Origin: Aciduricibacillus chroicocephali
GTDB lineage: Bacteria; Bacillota; Bacilli; Bacillales; Amphibacillaceae
Length of the DNA: 64,000 bases
Direction: 5' to 3'
Assembly (NCBI RefSeq): GCF_030762805.1
Contig: NZ_CP129113.1
Span: 820,001-884,000 of the forward strand
Under the pieces are notes generated by a model. That model did no database searches. It worked only from the letters and a program-made list of their open reading frames with translations, and was not told the DNA's origin. The translations under genes and the position numbers were made by a program. Below are positions 34,587 to 43,624 of the stretch, one piece after another. Position 1 is the first letter of the stretch. Every line of letters starts with the position of its first letter.

Positions 34587-36824
34587 ATGAAGAATATTGG
34601 ACGGATTTATGGCCGCGACATGAAGAACATTGCCACAAACTGGGTCGTGCTCGTACTGATTAGCGGCTTGGTCATTCTGCCATCTCTATATGCGTGGTTC
34701 AATATTAAGGCTTCGTGGGATCCTTATGGTCAAACAGAACATATCCCAATTGGTGTAGTCAATGCGGATAAGGGAGCAACTGTAAGAGGGGAGAAAATCC
34801 ACGGCGGGGATGAAATTGTAAAAGCTCTAAAAGCGAATAAATCGATGGGCTGGAAATTTACAGATCGCAAAACTGCGATGGAAAAAGTGAAGTATGGGGA
34901 TTATTTTGCAGTCATTGTCATTCCAGAAGACTTTTCGAAAAATCTTGGGAGTGTGTTGGATGAGAAACCGACAAAAGGGAAGATCGAATACTATGTCAAT
35001 GAGAAGCTCAATGCAATAGCACCTAAAATCACAAGCAAGGGTGCCTCTGTAATTGTGGACCAGGTGAGCAGCAAGTTCATTGGGACAGCAAACGGGGCAA
35101 TCTTTGACGTTTTCAATTCACTTGGCGTTGAATTGAAGAAGGATAAACCAGATATCGAACGGTTTGAGAATTACATCTTTAAAATTGAAAAAGATCTACC
35201 AGAAATTCATAAAATGCTTTCTGGAGCTACAAATGATGCAGCAAATGCGAACGAACTTGTAAGAAATGCAAAAGGACAAATACCGAAAGCGAAGGAAACT
35301 GTCCAAAATGGGCTTGAGATCACAGATGATGCTATGAGCTACCTTAATAAAGCAGAAGCTCAGCTTAATGAAATCTCGCCAAATGTGAAAAAAGATTTGA
35401 AAACAGCTAAAGACATTACAGACAAGACAAATAGTTCTATCAAGGAAGCGCGGAATATGCAATTTGATTTCAGTAAAGGCCAGGAACTAGCCACCCAGCT
35501 GAATAAAGACGCAAACGCTTCTCTTAAAAAAATAGGCGAAATTGAGAATGCTATTGCCAATCTTGAAGCTCAGGCTGACAAGATTGGTCAAGCAGCAGGA
35601 ACAACTACGGACGAAGAAGGAAATGAAAAGCCGAACGCAGATATAGAAGAACAAGTGAAAAAACAGAAGCAAGTTCTTCAGGATGCAAAAGACAGACTTG
35701 AAACACTTAAAGGGGCTATAGGAGAGACACAGGACAACGCTACTAAAGTACGTAGCTTTGCTGAAGATAAGAAGAAAGAAGTCGATCGTACACTCAAGCA
35801 GCTACAAGACAAAACAGCGGCGACTTCTGTCCAAATAGATGCCTTCCTTAAGGAATATGAGAATAATATTGAGCCTACTGTTCTTGCTCAAATCAGCAAG
35901 ACGAGAGATACATTACAAAGTGCTCGCGAAATGCTTTCCGATGTAAAAGATGCAATTCCAGCTGTTGAGAAAATCCTTAATAATACAGAGGCTAATCTCA
36001 ATACAGGCTCTGACAAGCTAAATGATGTAATGGGCCAGTATCCTTATGTGAGCGAAAAGATTCGCCAAGTAGCGGATAGAATTCGCAGTATTCAGGGAGA
36101 GACGGATCTGAATGATATCATTCAACTTCTTCTCAATAACCCTGAAGCAGAGAAAGGTTTCTTTGAACAACCGGTCAAACTTGATGAGCATAAGCTTTAT
36201 CCGATTGAGAACTATGGAACAGGCATGACGCCATTCTATACAACACTTGCAATTTGGGTAGGCTGTCTACTTCTTATTTCATTAGTTGTGGCGGAAGTAC
36301 ACAGTGAAGAAAGAAAATTCACGAAAACAGAGGAGTATTTCGGCAGAGGGCTCACCTTCTTAACAATCGGACTTATACAGAGCCTAATTGTGACACTCGG
36401 GGACATATTCATCATTAATGTTCATATTCACAATCCGGTCTGGTTTGTAATTTTTGGATTGTTCATCGGACTGATCTTCATGATGATGGTATACACGCTC
36501 GTATCCATTTTCGGAAATGTCGGGAAAGCAATGGCAATCATTGCATTGGTGTTGCAAGTAGCCGGTTCGGGCGGGACATATCCTGTCGTACTATTGCCGA
36601 CATTCTTCCAGAAAATCAATCCATTCTTGCCGTTTACCTATGGGGTTGATTTGCTGCGGGAAGCGGTAGGTGGCATCGTTTGGGAAAGAGTTCAACATGA
36701 TGTAATGATGCTTGCCGTATTCGGAATTCTGTTCCTAATACTAGGTGTGTTGTTGAAGGAACCGATTAACAAAAATACTGATAAAATCCAGGAGAAAGCA
36801 AGAGAATCCGGATTATTCCATTAA
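34587..36824 (+). CDS. yhgE: YhgE/Pip domain membrane protein
   Basis: A 745-residue protein of the YhgE/Pip family, related to phage-infection proteins and to EsaA of type VII secretion. The N-terminal helix (about 12-35) is followed by LYAWFNIKASWDPYG, the family signature. A long extracellular region (about 60-530) is largely coiled coil (repeating Lys/Glu/Ala heptads). The C-terminal third holds five helices of an ABC-2-type permease domain (about 540-730). It acts at the cell surface; the cargo is unknown. ATG at 34587 has only a weak site (GGCGGTTGG). An operator-like palindrome precedes it. Confidence 0.85.
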   Translation: MKNIGRIYGRDMKNIATNWVVLVLISGLVILPSLYAWFNIKASWDPYGQTEHIPIGVVNADKGATVRGEKIHGGDEIVKALKANKSMGWKFTDRKTAMEKVKYGDYFAVIVIPEDFSKNLGSVLDEKPTKGKIEYYVNEKLNAIAPKITSKGASVIVDQVSSKFIGTANGAIFDVFNSLGVELKKDKPDIERFENYIFKIEKDLPEIHKMLSGATNDAANANELVRNAKGQIPKAKETVQNGLEITDDAMSYLNKAEAQLNEISPNVKKDLKTAKDITDKTNSSIKEARNMQFDFSKGQELATQLNKDANASLKKIGEIENAIANLEAQADKIGQAAGTTTDEEGNEKPNADIEEQVKKQKQVLQDAKDRLETLKGAIGETQDNATKVRSFAEDKKKEVDRTLKQLQDKTAATSVQIDAFLKEYENNIEPTVLAQISKTRDTLQSAREMLSDVKDAIPAVEKILNNTEANLNTGSDKLNDVMGQYPYVSEKIRQVADRIRSIQGETDLNDIIQLLLNNPEAEKGFFEQPVKLDEHKLYPIENYGTGMTPFYTTLAIWVGCLLLISLVVAEVHSEERKFTKTEEYFGRGLTFLTIGLIQSLIVTLGDIFIINVHIHNPVWFVIFGLFIGLIFMMMVYTLVSIFGNVGKAMAIIALVLQVAGSGGTYPVVLLPTFFQKINPFLPFTYGVDLLREAVGGIVWERVQHDVMMLAVFGILFLILGVLLKEPINKNTDKIQEKARESGLFH

Positions 36825-36826
36825 AA

Positions 36827-36870
36827 TGGGAAGGAAGGTATGGCATTTTGCCGTTCCTTCCTCTTTTTTT
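36827..36870 (+). terminator. Rho-independent terminator of yhgE
   Basis: GGAAGGAA-GG and CC-TTCCTTCC arms with an inner GGCA/TGCC, then TTTTTTT. Confidence 0.85.
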
Positions 36871-36891
36871 GTAGAAAATCCTGTTTTGCTG

Positions 36892-36920
36892 TTGAAATTC
36901 AATAAAATATTATTTACAAT
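36892..36920 (+). promoter_or_regulatory. SigA promoter of the queG leader
   Basis: TTGAAA, 17 bases, TACAAT. Transcription would start near 36927, giving a leader of about 370 bases before queG, or a separate small RNA. Confidence 0.6.
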
Positions 36921-36979
36921 AAGTATCAGATGGCAAGTTCAGTTGTGAGCAAGCTTGCTAGCCGCAACGAACCGCACTT

Positions 36980-37049
36980 GTACATATCTTTTCGCAACGC
37001 AGTATCTCGTAACTTGATTTACGAGGTGCTGCGTTTAATTTATATGTAC
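36980..37049 (+). ncRNA. two-tier stem-loop in the queG leader
   Basis: Outer arms GTACATAT (36980-36987) and ATATGTAC (37042-37049) enclose internal loops and a 17-bp inner stem: AACGCAGTATCTCGTAA (36996-37012) with TTACGAGGTGCTGCGTT (37019-37035), including two G.U pairs, around CTTGAT. No T run follows, so it is not a terminator. A possible mini-ORF of eight codons (MIFMLFLS, ATG 37096) with AAAAGGAG, and another of 17 codons (ATG 37174) whose codons enter a GAAGG...CCTTC hairpin (37202-37245), lie between it and queG. I do not recognise a known riboswitch. Confidence 0.5.
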
Positions 37050-37294
37050 CTTAATAATGAGCTTACCGTTTCTTTTATAAAAGGAGTAGGTTCTTATGAT
37101 ATTCATGTTATTTCTGTCCTAAGAAAACAAAAGATATGAGAAGTTATTTTGATAATAGAGGGTAGAAAATCAATATGTGTAGAATTAGTGTGGATTATGC
37201 CGAAGGGAGAGCTTATAGAAAAGCATAGCGCTGCTCTTTCCTTCAATTTCTATCTTAATCAAAAAAACTTTTTATATAGAAGGTTTGATTTCCT

Positions 37295-38449
37295 ATGAAT
37301 ATAGAAGATTTAAAGGCGGAAATTATCGCCTACAGCAAAGAAATTGGCATTGACAAAATCGGCTTTACGACCGCCGATCCTTTCGTGGAACTTAAAGAAA
37401 GACTGCGTCGTCAGCAAGAGCTTGGCTACCAGTCAGGTTTTGAAAAAGGGACAATTGAGGAGCGGACGGAGCCACGGCTACTGTTCCCTGATGCGCAATC
37501 CATTATTTCAATTGCTGTTGCCTACCCTGCAAAAATGGAAAATGCTCCTAAAAGCACACGTGGAGATAGACGTGGTGTCTTCTGCCGAGCCTCCTGGGGA
37601 ATCGACTACCATGATGCCCTTAAAGAAAGACTCTCGAAGCTCTCCGATTTTATTAAGAGTAAGGAAACAGAATTTACAGGCAAACTGATGGTTGATACAG
37701 GTGAGCTTGTTGATAAAGCAGTTGCCGAGCGTGCGGGCATCGGTTTTGGCGGGAAAAATACTTTGCTCATCACACCGGAATTCGGCTCCTACGTCTACCT
37801 TGGAGAGCTCATTACGAATATTCCATTTACACCTGACGAACCTCTTGAAGACAGCTGTGGTGATTGTACTATTTGTATCGATGTCTGTCCAACAGGGGCC
37901 ATCGTTCAGGGAGGTCAGCTCGATTCCAAGCGTTGCATCGCATTCCTCACTCAGGTAAAAGATTTTGTTCCTGAAGAATTCCGAGATAAAATCGGCAACA
38001 GACTCTATGGATGCGATACATGTCAGGCTGTTTGTCCGCGTAATCGGCATGTCGACTTTCATTTGCACGCAGATCTTGAGCCTGAGCCTGAAATCGTCAA
38101 GCCACAGCTAAAACCGATCCTAAAAATGTCCAATAGGCAATTCAAGGAAACTTATGGTCACATGGCTGGTTCCTGGAGAGGAAAGAAACCGATACAACGA
38201 AATGCCATCATTGCACTTGGTGTATACAAAGACAATACTGCAATTGATGAACTTATTGAGATTCTTGTAAATGATCCGCGTCCAGTTATGCGGGGAACGG
38301 CAGCATGGTCTCTTGGGAAAATTGGTACAGACGCAGCTCTCATAGCAATTAGCGAGGCTAAAGAAAGAGAGGCAGATGATCAAGTACTTTATGAAATTGA
38401 TCTTGCTTTGAATAAGCTTGAAGGAGGGGCTGCATCCAATGCACGTTGA
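37295..38449 (+). CDS. queG: epoxyqueuosine reductase QueG
   Basis: A 384-residue cobalamin and iron-sulfur enzyme that converts epoxyqueuosine to queuosine in tRNA, the last step of Q synthesis. Two 4Fe-4S motifs are visible: CGDCTICIDVCP (about 188-199) and CDTCQAVCP (about 238-246). The N-terminal half starts IDKIGFTTADPF and includes GRFFCRASWGIDYH-like DUF1730 features. The C-terminal HEAT-like tail (about 290-375) is the longer form. ATG at 37295 follows AGAAGG. It overlaps ogt by 11 bases; other que genes are elsewhere. Confidence 0.95.
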   Translation: MNIEDLKAEIIAYSKEIGIDKIGFTTADPFVELKERLRRQQELGYQSGFEKGTIEERTEPRLLFPDAQSIISIAVAYPAKMENAPKSTRGDRRGVFCRASWGIDYHDALKERLSKLSDFIKSKETEFTGKLMVDTGELVDKAVAERAGIGFGGKNTLLITPEFGSYVYLGELITNIPFTPDEPLEDSCGDCTICIDVCPTGAIVQGGQLDSKRCIAFLTQVKDFVPEEFRDKIGNRLYGCDTCQAVCPRNRHVDFHLHADLEPEPEIVKPQLKPILKMSNRQFKETYGHMAGSWRGKKPIQRNAIIALGVYKDNTAIDELIEILVNDPRPVMRGTAAWSLGKIGTDAALIAISEAKEREADDQVLYEIDLALNKLEGGAASNAR

Positions 38450-38942
38450 ATATGGTGAAATCCAATCTCCATTCGGACTGATGACAGGTGCCATGGCTGA
38501 AGGAAAGGTTGTTTGGCTTGATTACGGTCATAGCGAGCAGCATATTTCAGATATGAAGAAGAGACTTGGGCGCCACGCAGACATCACTGAATTTCGCAAA
38601 AACGATTGTGCAATTAAACCCTTGAGAGACTGGGTGAATTGCTATTTTAAAGGTGAAGAAACGAAGAAGCCTCCTGTGCTCCTTATCGGTACAGCGTTTC
38701 AAGTCAGTGTTTGGGAAGCTCTTTTGGAAGTTGAATATGGTTGTTTGAAATCATATAAGGAAATAGCAGAACGTATTGGGAATCCAAAGGCAGTCCGAGC
38801 AGTTGGCCAGGCAGTCAACAGGAACCCGATTTCTATTTTAGTACCTTGCCATTGCATAATCGGTACAAATGGCAGTTTGACCGGTTACAATGGTGGCCTG
38901 GACAAGAAGACCTATTTGCTTGAGCTTGAGAAAAAGTCATGA
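38439..38942 (+). CDS. ogt: O6-alkylguanine-DNA alkyltransferase (Ogt), PCHC variant
   Basis: A 167-residue suicide repair protein that takes methyl groups off O6-methylguanine. TAFQVSVWEAL (about 85-95), the helix-turn-helix with SYKEIAERIGNPKAVRAVG and NRNPISILVPCHCIIG are family signatures. The acceptor Cys137 is present, but the motif reads PCHC: residue 139, almost always Arg, is Cys (TGC, one transition from CGC). The start at 38439 follows GGAGGGG and overlaps the end of queG, implying translational coupling. An earlier ATG in frame lies inside the ribosome binding site region. Confidence 0.9.
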   Translation: MHVEYGEIQSPFGLMTGAMAEGKVVWLDYGHSEQHISDMKKRLGRHADITEFRKNDCAIKPLRDWVNCYFKGEETKKPPVLLIGTAFQVSVWEALLEVEYGCLKSYKEIAERIGNPKAVRAVGQAVNRNPISILVPCHCIIGTNGSLTGYNGGLDKKTYLLELEKKS

Positions 38943-38949
38943 AGCATTA

Positions 38950-38987
38950 TCTCCTCCAATAGAGTTGCATATGGAGGGGATTTTTTT
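38950..38987 (+). terminator. terminator-like hairpin that contains the amidase Shine-Dalgarno
   Basis: TCTCCTCC (38950-38957) pairs with GGAGGGGA (38973-38980), one U.G pair, 15-base loop, then seven Ts directly before the ATG. The 3' arm is the ribosome binding site of the next gene. Confidence 0.55.
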
Positions 38988-39839
38988 ATGGAAGAGATCA
39001 GAACATATTGGACAGATTTGTTTGCCGGCTACACGAAAGAAGATTGGCTTGAAAGAAAAAAAGAACTTTTCAGCAGAAGGCAGGCCGAAATTTTAAAAAT
39101 TTCTGGAAGAGGCCATGTTTATGAAATCATGCAGAGAGATGGAGAGGATCATGGTTCTTACAACTTGCATTTGTCCTATTTTATTAGACAAGGCGACTGC
39201 TTTTATATAGAAGAACAGCTGCTTCCAATGCAATTTACTTTAAAGGGTGGCAAACTATCCAAGCACGAGGAAGCTGATAAGGGTTCAATTGAAACATTTA
39301 CACCGCCACCGGCTCCTTTTGAGCGTAAAGATGGATTAAGAGCTCCTGAACAGCCGTATAACAGGTTAGCTGCTGTTCAGTACGCGGAAAGATGGTGGAA
39401 TGATTTCAACCCGCAATATCACAGATTTCATAATGACGATTGCACTAATTATATTTCGCAATGTCTGTTTGCTGGCGGCGCCAAAATGTGGGGAAGTCCC
39501 AATCGTTCGCGCGGCTGGTGGTATAGCGGGAAAAGCTGGAGCTATAGTTGGGCGGTCGCCCATTCATTCAGATGGTATCTCTCGGGTACATATCAAGGTC
39601 TTAAAACGAAAGAGGTGGAATCTCCACAAGAACTCGTGCCAGGGGACATTATCTGTTATGACTTTCAAGGGAATGGGAAGTTCGACCATAACACAATTGT
39701 CGTAAACAAGGATGCAGAGGGAATGCCCCTTGTGAACGCACACACAAACAACAGCCGGAACAGATACTGGGCTTATCAAGATTCGGCAGCGTGGACGCCC
39801 AACTGCCAATATAAATTTTTCCACATTTTAAGTGTCTGA
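38988..39839 (+). CDS. amidase-domain protein (YhbB-like)
   Basis: A 283-residue protein. The C-terminal Amidase_6 domain (about 120-283) has the catalytic Cys in DDCTNYISQC (about 147-156) and the His in KFDHNTIVV (about 224-232), an NlpC/P60-like papain fold; NAHTNNSRNRYW follows. The N-terminal 110 residues are of unknown fold. No signal peptide is seen. B. subtilis YhbB, next to queG (YhbA), is the same type. It probably cuts peptide or cell-wall amide bonds, perhaps in sporulation. ATG at 38988; its site GGAGGGG is in a hairpin. Confidence 0.8.
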   Translation: MEEIRTYWTDLFAGYTKEDWLERKKELFSRRQAEILKISGRGHVYEIMQRDGEDHGSYNLHLSYFIRQGDCFYIEEQLLPMQFTLKGGKLSKHEEADKGSIETFTPPPAPFERKDGLRAPEQPYNRLAAVQYAERWWNDFNPQYHRFHNDDCTNYISQCLFAGGAKMWGSPNRSRGWWYSGKSWSYSWAVAHSFRWYLSGTYQGLKTKEVESPQELVPGDIICYDFQGNGKFDHNTIVVNKDAEGMPLVNAHTNNSRNRYWAYQDSAAWTPNCQYKFFHILSV

Positions 39840-39888
39840 TATAATAAAAGAAGTATGAAATCTTGATGAATGACAGGAGAATACAAAG

Positions 39889-40362
39889 ATGGGCCTTCAC
39901 GTAGCATTGTATCAGCCGGAAATTCCGCCAAACACAGGCAATATCGCAAGAACATGTCTTGGAACTGGCACGTCTCTGCACCTTATTCATCCGCTCGGCT
40001 TCAAAATCGATGACAAGACATTGCGCCGGGCGGGATTGGATTATTGGAAGCATGTCGATGTGCATGAGCATGAATCGTTTGAAGCATTGCATTCCAGCTG
40101 GCCAAACGCAGAATTCTATTATATTGAGAACTATGGTACTTCCTATTTGACTGATGTAGATTTCAACAGGCCAGACAGAGACATTTTTCTCGTTTTGGGC
40201 AAAGAAACGACCGGTATTCCACATGAACTGCTGGTCGGGAAGGAAGATAGATGTTTGCGTATTCATATGAATGACCAAATCCGCTCACTCAACCTTTCCA
40301 ATGCTTGTGCCATTGCCATATATGAAGTGTTGAGACAACAAGGTTTTCCTAATTTGAAGTGA
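39889..40362 (+). CDS. trmL: tRNA (cytidine/uridine-2'-O-)-methyltransferase TrmL
   Basis: A 157-residue SPOUT methyltransferase that methylates the ribose of the wobble nucleotide in tRNA-Leu (CAA and UAA anticodons). Family motifs are QPEIPPNTGNIARTC (8-22), LGKETTGIPHEL (about 102-113) and IRSLNLSNACAIAIYE (about 128-143), which form the SAM-binding knot. ATG at 39889 follows AGGAG. Fourth gene of a queG-ogt-amidase-trmL run; thus two wobble-base modification genes are linked. Confidence 0.95.
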   Translation: MGLHVALYQPEIPPNTGNIARTCLGTGTSLHLIHPLGFKIDDKTLRRAGLDYWKHVDVHEHESFEALHSSWPNAEFYYIENYGTSYLTDVDFNRPDRDIFLVLGKETTGIPHELLVGKEDRCLRIHMNDQIRSLNLSNACAIAIYEVLRQQGFPNLK

Positions 40363-40365
40363 TAC

Positions 40366-40410
40366 GAAAAGACCCTTCCATGAAGAACATTCATGGAAGG
40401 GTCTTTTCAT
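40366..40410. terminator. bidirectional terminator
   Basis: AAAAGACCCTTCCATGAA and exact complement, short loop, between trmL and the convergent small lipoprotein gene. Confidence 0.9.
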
Positions 40411-40414
40411 CAGA

Positions 40415-40513
40415 TTACTGTTTGCGCGGCATGCCTGGCTTCGCATCATAGCCCGATGTGAAGCAGGAAATAAGGAAAGTGATCATGACGCCGATAAGTA
40501 GTGCAAGCTTCAT
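40415..40513 (-). CDS. small putative lipoprotein (32 aa)
   Basis: A 32-codon gene, ATG at 40513 following AAGGAGG. It starts MKLALLIGVMITFLISC, a hydrophobic segment ending in a lipobox-like LISC, and continues FTSGYDAKPGMPRKQ, so it could be a lipopeptide of about 15 residues after processing, or a single-span peptide. No family recognised. Convergent with trmL and divergent from odhA. Confidence 0.55.
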   Translation of the reverse strand: MKLALLIGVMITFLISCFTSGYDAKPGMPRKQ

Positions 40514-40721
40514 GCAATATACCTCCTTGTCTGCGGCCTGTATCTGCCTTGAGACAGAGTGGCTGCAAGCTGAAACGGATTAATTTCATTATGGACAATA
40601 TGTAGATATAAATCAATCTTTTCTGGAAATTCAGAGGACAAGTTTGTTTTCGCCCATTTGGGGAAAATCGATAGCAATACGTAATTTCTTGTACATAGTT
40701 ATAAGTATAAACGCAGGAAAA

Positions 40722-40735
40722 TGACAGCGCTTGCA
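40722..40735 (+). promoter_or_regulatory. possible cre site upstream of odhA
   Basis: TGACAGCGCTTGCA matches the CcpA consensus TGWAANCGNTNWCA with two mismatches, 40 bases before the start. odhAB is subject to catabolite control in B. subtilis. Confidence 0.3.
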
Positions 40736-40774
40736 TGGGAGTGCCAGGTTGCTGTCAGCAGGGGGGATGGCGAC

Positions 40775-43624
40775 ATGGATTTTACGGAAAAACGCCAGGC
40801 GTTCTGGGGACAGTTCAGCCAACTGAACAGAGGTTATCTTGAGGAACAATATGAACACTATGAAGAAAATCCTAAAAATGTAGAAAAATCAATACGCCAG
40901 CTTTTTGATAAATGGGGGCCACCAGAATGGTTTGATCAGGAGGAATTATCTGAGGTAACGGCTGAAAGAGCGCCTACTGTACAGAAAGTCAAAAAGTTAA
41001 CTGCAGTTATTGAATTAATAGAAGCCATTAGACGCTATGGACATTTGGAAGCGGAAATTTATCCGATTGATTTTTCCAAGGCCGGACACTCACCGTTAAT
41101 TGATCCTAAAACATATGGGCTGACAAAGGAAGACTTGCGGAATATGCCGATATCATGGCTACGGGACAAGTATCCAAAAGAACTTCAGAATGGCGAGGAC
41201 CTTATTCAGTATTTACGCAAATGCTACACAGGGAAAATCTCTTTTGAATACGATCATGTGAACAATGATCTGGAGCGCCGCTGGCTGCTGGAACATATTG
41301 AGTCGAAGCGGCTTAAAGTTCAGCTCACGGACGAGGAGAAGAAGAAGCTCCTGAAAAGGCTTGAAGACGTGGAGGGATTTGAAAGTTTCCTGCAACGTAC
41401 TTTCGTTGGGCAGAAACGCTTTTCAATCGAAGGGCTTGAAATGATGGTTCCCGTTCTCGATCATATCATTAAGCTGTCTATTGAGGATAAAATCGAGAAC
41501 ATTTTGATGGGGATGGCACATCGGGGAAGGCTCAGTGTTCTCGCTCATGTATTGAAGAAACCGATTGATAAAATCTTTTCCGAATTCAACAAAGGACCGA
41601 ATCGGGAATTGCTCCCAGCTGAAGGTACAGCAACAATCAATTATGGTTGGAGCGGAGATGTAAAGTACCATTATGGAGCTCAGAGCGATGTGAAAGAGGG
41701 GGCAGGCAAGACTAGTCTCACGCTTGCCCATAACCCTTCCCATCTTGAATTCGTCAATCCTGTCGTCCAGGGAGCGACTCGGGCAAAGCAGGATAACAGA
41801 CAGCGCTCAGGCATACCATATCAAGAAATGGAAAAAGGCTTTAGTGTGCTGATCCATGGTGATGCAGCTTTCATAGGAGAAGGAATTGTAGCTGAAACAC
41901 TTAACCTTAGCGGGCTTGCTGGATATCGCACAGGAGGAACTGTCCATATCATCGCTAATAATAGAATTGGTTATACGACTGCAGAAAAAGACGGACGTTC
42001 CACCCGGTATGCGAGTGATCTGGCTAAAGGTTTTGAAATCCCGATTATTCATGTGAACGCGGATGATCCACTTGCTTGCATATCGGCTGCTGCTCTCGCA
42101 TTCAAATATCGACGGACTTTCGAGAAAGATATCTTAATCGATCTTGTCGGCTATAGACGGTACGGCCATAACGAAATTGATGAACCGCGTACAACACAAC
42201 CGCAACTGTATGCCAAAATCGACAAGCATCCGACAGTTGCCACATTGTTCTCACGCCAACTGATTGAAAAAGGTATTTTATCGGAAGAAGGTTTCAATAA
42301 CATGCAAGCTGAGCGCAATACAGGCTTAAGAAAGCTGTATGATTCCATGAAAGAGAACAATACGGAAGATCAAGAAATCGGTCCAATTCCGCCCGCGCTT
42401 GCTAAGGAGCTTGGCCGCTTCAAAACAGAGGTGCCTTTGGATAAGCTTAAAAAACTAAACGACCAACTTGCCGAGCGTCCAGAAGGCTTCATGGCATTTC
42501 GTAAGCTGGAGAAAATTCTTGCCCGACGCAAAGGGATGCTTGAGTCTGGAGGTAAAGTTGATTGGGGAGCTGCTGAAGCACTTGCCTTCGCTTCCATTCT
42601 CTCTGACGGGACACCGATTCGCCTAACTGGTCAAGATACAGAGCGAGGCACATTCGCGCATAGACATATGGTATTACATGATGTAGAAACAGAGGATACG
42701 TACTGCCTCATGCATGGCATCAAAGACGCCAAAGCTTCATTTGATATTCATAACAGTCCACTATCCGAGGCAGGAGTGCTCGGGTTTGAGTACGGATACA
42801 GTGTGCATGCTCCTGAGACTCTCGTAATCTGGGAAGCGCAATTCGGAGATTTTGCTAACGCTGCTCAAGTGATTTTTGACCAGTTCATTACATCAAGCCG
42901 GGCAAAATGGGCAGAGAAATCCGGACTTGTCATGCTCCTTCCACACGGTTATGAAGGGCAGGGGCCGGAACATTCCAGTGCGAGACTTGAACGATATCTG
43001 CAGGGAGCGGCTGAGAATAATCTGATCGTTGCAAATGTGACATCAAGTGCACAATATTTCCATCTTCTTAGGCGCCAGGCATTACTTTGCGGAAAGGAAG
43101 AAGTCCGTCCTCTCATCGTTATGACGCCAAAAAGTCTTCTCCGCAATCCAATTGTCGCTTCAGATCCGGAAGAGTTCTCGGAAAAGACATTTGAATTGGT
43201 AAAGCCAGGTTACCAGCGCAAAACTTCTCGTAAAGAGGCAAAGCGCTTGTTGCTTGGCAGCGGGAAAATCATGATTGAAATAGAAGAAAAGATGAAGAAG
43301 ACAGATGATGACTTCTCCTGGCTTGAAGTGTTGCGCCTAGAGCAATTTTATCCTTTCCCGGAACGGACATTAGGGAGACATCTCGCAGAAATGCCCAATA
43401 TCGAGGAAATTGTTTGGGTACAAGAAGAACCGCGCAATATGGGGGCGTGGGATTTCGTAGATGACTATCTTAATAACTTGCTCCGACCAGGACAGATGCT
43501 GCGCTACCTTGGCAGGCCAAAGCGTTCTTCTCCGGCAGTCGGTGAACCGAATTTGCATCGGAATGGCCAGACACAGATCATTGAGGCGGCAATCAGCCGT
43601 GAGAAAAGGAGTGTGTTCCTATGA
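40775..43624 (+). CDS. odhA: 2-oxoglutarate dehydrogenase E1 component
   Basis: A 949-residue thiamine-diphosphate enzyme that decarboxylates 2-oxoglutarate in the TCA cycle. [10 protein letters not shown] (about 246-255), the TPP motif [14 protein letters not shown]...NNRIGY (about 360-400), and the transketolase-like middle domain (about 590-790, [12 protein letters not shown]) are as in OdhA. Length agrees with Bacillus OdhA, including the N-terminal [10 protein letters not shown] that docks E2. I chose ATG at 40775 for its GGGGGGATGGC site. It overlaps odhB by four bases (ATGA). Confidence 0.97.
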   Translation: MDFTEKRQAFWGQFSQLNRGYLEEQYEHYEENPKNVEKSIRQLFDKWGPPEWFDQEELSEVTAERAPTVQKVKKLTAVIELIEAIRRYGHLEAEIYPIDFSKAGHSPLIDPKTYGLTKEDLRNMPISWLRDKYPKELQNGEDLIQYLRKCYTGKISFEYDHVNNDLERRWLLEHIESKRLKVQLTDEEKKKLLKRLEDVEGFESFLQRTFVGQKRFSIEGLEMMVPVLDHIIKLSIEDKIENILMGMAHRGRLSVLAHVLKKPIDKIFSEFNKGPNRELLPAEGTATINYGWSGDVKYHYGAQSDVKEGAGKTSLTLAHNPSHLEFVNPVVQGATRAKQDNRQRSGIPYQEMEKGFSVLIHGDAAFIGEGIVAETLNLSGLAGYRTGGTVHIIANNRIGYTTAEKDGRSTRYASDLAKGFEIPIIHVNADDPLACISAAALAFKYRRTFEKDILIDLVGYRRYGHNEIDEPRTTQPQLYAKIDKHPTVATLFSRQLIEKGILSEEGFNNMQAERNTGLRKLYDSMKENNTEDQEIGPIPPALAKELGRFKTEVPLDKLKKLNDQLAERPEGFMAFRKLEKILARRKGMLESGGKVDWGAAEALAFASILSDGTPIRLTGQDTERGTFAHRHMVLHDVETEDTYCLMHGIKDAKASFDIHNSPLSEAGVLGFEYGYSVHAPETLVIWEAQFGDFANAAQVIFDQFITSSRAKWAEKSGLVMLLPHGYEGQGPEHSSARLERYLQGAAENNLIVANVTSSAQYFHLLRRQALLCGKEEVRPLIVMTPKSLLRNPIVASDPEEFSEKTFELVKPGYQRKTSRKEAKRLLLGSGKIMIEIEEKMKKTDDDFSWLEVLRLEQFYPFPERTLGRHLAEMPNIEEIVWVQEEPRNMGAWDFVDDYLNNLLRPGQMLRYLGRPKRSSPAVGEPNLHRNGQTQIIEAAISREKRSVFL

